A stretch of 64,000 nt of DNA, taken from assembly GCF_002362315.1 (NCBI RefSeq), contig NZ_MTZV01000004.1, positions 248,001 through 312,000 on the forward strand. Direction: 5' to 3'. The notes under the pieces were generated by a model that saw only the letters and a program-made list of their open reading frames with translations, was not told where the DNA came from and searched no databases. This document shows positions 61,731 through 64,000 of this stretch, one piece after another. A program made the position numbers and the translations under genes. Positions within the stretch are counted from its first letter, which is position 1, and every line of letters starts with the position of its first letter. This stretch comes from Paraburkholderia acidicola (lineage in GTDB: Bacteria; Pseudomonadota; Gammaproteobacteria; Burkholderiales; Burkholderiaceae).

Positions 61731-62590
61731 TTCAGAACCCGTTGGTGGTTGGTCTCGATCTACCGGAAGAACCCGCCGAGCGGTCGTTGAGCGGTGTGGC
61801 CGGAATGGGTCACGCGGTCGTGCCCGGTGAGATCGATGTGTCGCACGGCACGATTCTGTATCTCGAGGACGTGACTGTTAGTTTCGATGGGTTTCGTGCG
61901 CTTAACGCGCTGTCGCTGTCGATCGATGTGGGGGAATTGCGTTGCATCATTGGGCCGAATGGTGCAGGCAAGACCACGATGATGGATGTGATTACCGGGA
62001 AGACTTCGCCGGATTCTGGCAAGGTCTTTCTTGGGCAGACGATCGATCTGACACGGATGAATGAGCCTTCTATTGCACGTGCTGGGATCGGGAGGAAGTT
62101 TCAGAAGCCTACCGTCTTTGAGCAGCATCCGGTTTGGGAGAATCTCGAACTGGCTATGAAGACGGATAAGGGGTGGTGGGCTTCTCTGCGGGCGCGGCTT
62201 GATCGTTCTGCGCAAGCGTTGATTGAGGAGACGCTTGCTGTGATTCGCCTGGAAAGTGAGGCGCTTCGGTTGGCCGGTGAGTTGTCGCATGGGCAAAAGC
62301 AGCGGCTTGAAATTGGCATGTTGTTGATGCAACGCCCTGCCTTGTTGTTGCTTGATGAGCCTGCGGCTGGCATGACTGATGACGAGACTATGGAGTTGGC
62401 TTTGCTGTTGAATCGCTTACGCGGGTCTTGTTCGATGATGGTTGTTGAGCATGATATGGAGTTTGTTGCTGCTTTGGCCGGTGATACCGGTAGGGTTACT
62501 GTTATGGCTGAAGGGCGGGTTCTTGCCGATGGAACTTTGGATAGCGTCAAGCGTGACGAGACTGTGATTGAGTCTTATCTCGGGAGGTGA
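61727..62590 (+). CDS. urtD: Urea ABC transporter ATP-binding protein UrtD
   Basis: First ATPase of the urea importer. The 287-residue protein has an N-terminal extension of about 40 residues before the ABC fold, then Walker A GPNGAGKTT, the Q-loop, the signature ELSHGQKQRLEIGMLL and Walker B LLLLDEPAAGM. Its MTDDETMELALLLNRL and EHDMEFVAALA segments (H-loop) are typical of UrtD. The start is the ATG overlapping the urtC stop, with AGGAGG nine bases upstream. From about 62100 to its end the gene shows an odd codon choice: third positions are mostly G or T and few are C, in contrast to urtB, urtC and urtE. It is followed by a 600-bp repeat island before urtE. Confidence 0.94.
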   Translation: MIQNPLVVGLDLPEEPAERSLSGVAGMGHAVVPGEIDVSHGTILYLEDVTVSFDGFRALNALSLSIDVGELRCIIGPNGAGKTTMMDVITGKTSPDSGKVFLGQTIDLTRMNEPSIARAGIGRKFQKPTVFEQHPVWENLELAMKTDKGWWASLRARLDRSAQALIEETLAVIRLESEALRLAGELSHGQKQRLEIGMLLMQRPALLLLDEPAAGMTDDETMELALLLNRLRGSCSMMVVEHDMEFVAALAGDTGRVTVMAEGRVLADGTLDSVKRDETVIESYLGR

Positions 62591-62651
62591 TTGGTCTTTT
62601 TTTGCCTTGGGTGGCGGCTTGTTGTTTGTTTGTGGCTCGTCGTTGGGGGTT

Positions 62652-62733
62652 TTTGCCTGGGCAGGCGGCTTTTTGTTAGCGCCTCGTGGTTGGTTTGTTT
62701 GCCTGGGCAGGCGGCTTTGATTTAGCGCCTCGC
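62652..62733. repeat. Two 35-36 bp direct repeats in the urtD-urtE spacer
   Basis: The copies at about 62652-62687 and 62698-62733 share TTTGCCTGGGCAGGCGGCTT, then a short variable stretch, then TTAGCGCCTCG. They are part of a larger composite element with the palindrome at 62765. I have met this wording in Paraburkholderia spacers, so it is probably a dispersed intergenic repeat. Confidence 0.75.
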
Positions 62734-62764
62734 GGCGCAAGCGTTGCCCCTGTGCGGGGCGGCA

Positions 62765-62796
62765 CCTTCTTTCTTTGCCGCGGCAAAGAAAGAAGG
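62765..62796. repeat. Perfect 32-bp palindrome in the repeat island
   Basis: The left half CCTTCTTTCTTTGCCG (62765-62780) is the exact reverse complement of the right half CGGCAAAGAAAGAAGG (62781-62796), with no spacer. It would form a stable hairpin in single-stranded DNA or RNA. Confidence 0.85.
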
Positions 62797-62867
62797 CAAA
62801 GAAAGCCGCTCGAGACGATAGCGGGTCATTTCCGCGTGTAGCCGGAGTGGCCCGCACCTAAGTGTCG

Positions 62868-62945
62868 CCCTCGCATTGAAACGGTAGTGGTCCGAGACGA
62901 GATCATCCCTCGCACTCTCAACGGTAGTGACACAGCAGTCATTCA
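62868..62945. repeat. 39-bp-spaced imperfect direct repeat
   Basis: CCCTCGCATTGAAACGGTAG at 62868 and CCCTCGCACTCTCAACGGTAGTG at 62907 begin two imperfect units 39 bp apart, each running on to a ...TCAT end. They lie between the palindrome and the 13-bp array and seem to belong to the same composite element. Confidence 0.6.
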
Positions 62946-63010
62946 TCCCACTCCACACTTCGTGTGTCGCGGCTGGGTCGTTCAGTGTCTTTGAGATCCA
63001 TCGCTTGTTG

Positions 63011-63140
63011 TCTGTCGCTGTTGTCTGTCGCTGTTGTCTGTCGCTGTTGTCTGTCGCTGTTGTCTGTCGCTGTTGTCTGTCGCTGTTGTCTGTCGCTGTT
63101 GTCTGTCGCTGTTGTCTGTCGTTGCTGTCTGTCGGTATTG
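63011..63140. repeat. 13-bp tandem repeat array (TCTGTCGCTGTTG), about 10 units
   Basis: Eight exact units of TCTGTCGCTGTTG start at 63011, 63024, 63037, 63050, 63063, 63076, 63089 and 63102, followed by two degenerate units at 63115 and 63128. The array ends about 50 bp before the urtE start. Three units make 39 nt, so reading frames stay open through it on both strands; those frames are not genes. Confidence 0.9.
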
Positions 63141-63192
63141 CTCCACTCGTCTTTGGTTGGGTGTCTGGTTTTCGCTTGTGTAAAGGACTGTC

Positions 63193-63885
63193 ATGCTTGA
63201 AGTCGAAGGTTTGAATCAATACTACGGTGGGAGCCACATTCTTCGTGATGTGAAGCTCTCCGTTCCCGATGGCAAGCTGACCGTCCTGCTTGGGCGCAAC
63301 GGTGTCGGTAAGACCACGCTGTTGCGCTGTCTCATGGGGGTCGTCAACGCTCGCAGCGGGTCGATCGCCTGGCGCGGTGCGTCGCTTGCCAAGTTGCCGC
63401 CGCATGCGCGTGTGTCGCAAGGGCTCGCCTATGTGCCGCAAGGACGGGACATCTTTCCGCGGCTTACCGTCGAGGAAAATCTGTTGGTCGGAGCCGCTAG
63501 TCGGAAGGCTCCTTCGAGAATTCCCGAGCGTATCTATGAGCTCTTTCCCGTACTCAAGGACATGCGCTCGCGACGCGGCGGTGATCTGTCCGGCGGGCAG
63601 CAGCAACAACTCGCCATTGGGCGCGCGCTGATGAGCGAGCCCCAACTACTGATTCTCGATGAGCCCACCGAAGGTATTCAGCCGTCCATCATCCAGGACA
63701 TCGGGCGCACCCTGCGGCAACTCGTCGAGGAAATGGGGCTCACCGTCCTCCTCGTCGAGCAGTACTACGACTTCGCTAAAGCGATCGCCGATCAATACTG
63801 GGTGATGAGTCGCGGCGAAATCGTCGCGGGCGGCGAAGGGAAAAATATGGACGCCGATGGCGTGCGTGAACTCATCGCGGTCTGA
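63193..63885 (+). CDS. urtE: Urea ABC transporter ATP-binding protein UrtE
   Basis: Second ATPase of the urea importer. The 230-residue protein has the start MLEVEGLNQYYGGSHILRDV, Walker A GRNGVGKTT at residues 34-42, the signature LSGGQQQQLAIGRAL, Walker B LLILDEPTEGIQPSII and the H-loop in LLVEQYYDFA. The Gly-Gln-rich signature and EGIQPSI are typical of UrtE/LivF. The length is normal. It is cut off from urtD by a 600-bp repeat island, yet it is intact and in the same direction; it must be reached by read-through or have its own promoter. Codon use returns to the C-rich style of urtA-C. Confidence 0.95.
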   Translation: MLEVEGLNQYYGGSHILRDVKLSVPDGKLTVLLGRNGVGKTTLLRCLMGVVNARSGSIAWRGASLAKLPPHARVSQGLAYVPQGRDIFPRLTVEENLLVGAASRKAPSRIPERIYELFPVLKDMRSRRGGDLSGGQQQQLAIGRALMSEPQLLILDEPTEGIQPSIIQDIGRTLRQLVEEMGLTVLLVEQYYDFAKAIADQYWVMSRGEIVAGGEGKNMDADGVRELIAV

Positions 63886-64000
63886 GTCTCGTCGCGATGC
63901 GGACGCTGCGCCGTTGAAGTTGTGCCGTTGATGTTGCGTCGCTGATGTTGCATCGTTGGTGCACGTCGCCGCACGCATTCCGATACGACACACTCCTTTC
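63886..64000. repeat. Degenerate 14-bp tandem repeat downstream of urtE
   Basis: Imperfect 14-mers start at about 63899, 63913, 63927, 63941 and 63955. They share a G-T-T-G-A-x-G-T-T-G pattern (clearest in 63913, 63927 and 63941). The rest of the spacer to the window end shows nothing else that I can name; the next gene lies outside. Confidence 0.5.

Noticed and set aside
62722..63645. Long minus-strand open frame (about 307 residues) and plus-strand frames through the 13-bp array
   Set aside because: They overlap urtE or consist mainly of a 13-residue repeat produced by the array (three units are 39 nt, so no stop appears). Composition is low in complexity and no family is recognisable.

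Overview
The window is a stretch of high-GC chromosome from a betaproteobacterium of the Burkholderiales, most likely Paraburkholderia or a close relative. The evidence is the gene content and order: scpA-panC-panD, DUF3460 and DUF2486 proteins, holC next to pepA, zapA followed by a 6S RNA, a CysB-linked sulfate operon with a DUF934 protein, and a dispersed palindromic repeat of a kind I recall from Paraburkholderia spacers. No tRNA, rRNA, CRISPR array, transposase or prophage gene is visible. Almost all of it reads as core chromosome.

Layout. 1-9 kb: the tail of an OmpA-family gene, metG, and the tamA-tamB outer-membrane assembly pair on the minus strand. 9.5-13.8 kb: DUF3460-scpA-panC-panD, an orphan ParA-type ATPase, a PaaI-type thioesterase and a DoxX protein. 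13.9-23.6 kb: a cobalamin salvage and uptake cluster. It has cobQ (minus), cobU-cbiB-cobD-btuF (plus) and btuC-btuD-cobT-cobS-cobC (minus), so it covers nucleotide-loop assembly and B12 import but not corrin ring synthesis. 24-30.5 kb: a ZapB-like coiled coil, zapA, 6S RNA, EVE protein, SIMPL protein, lgt, and a LysR regulator divergent from ilvD. 30.5-36.4 kb: cytochrome c, DUF2486, holC, pepA, lptFG and a CbiX-type chelatase. 36.4-43.9 kb: the sulfate assimilation operon cysI-DUF934-cysH-cysD-cysN-cobA on the minus strand, with cysB divergent; cobA and cbiX can supply steps towards the siroheme needed by CysI. 43.9-47.4 kb: an orphan substrate-binding protein, a small hypothetical gene, a DKNYY-type lipoprotein and a SnoaL-like protein; this is the most accessory-looking segment. 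47.4-54.5 kb: a LacI-regulated sugar operon (ABC importer, TIM-barrel isomerase, Gfo/Idh/MocA dehydrogenase) with a perfect operator palindrome in front of the regulator. 54.7-57.1 kb: a Pcm-family methyltransferase, a rhodanese and a class III aminotransferase. 57.4-64 kb: the urea ABC importer urtABCDE behind a sigma-54-type promoter, with urtD and urtE separated by 600 bp of repeats.

I found no clear candidate for a wholly new multi-gene system. The most unusual signals are non-coding. They are the composite repeat island inside the urt operon (direct repeats, a 32-bp perfect palindrome, a 39-bp-spaced repeat and a 13-bp tandem array), the C-poor, G/T-rich composition of urtD and the DNA after it, further degenerate 13-14 bp tandem repeats in other spacers, and several well-defined operator-like palindromes. 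Among the genes, the LacI-controlled sugar operon has no kinase and an unknown substrate, and is the best candidate for new biochemistry.
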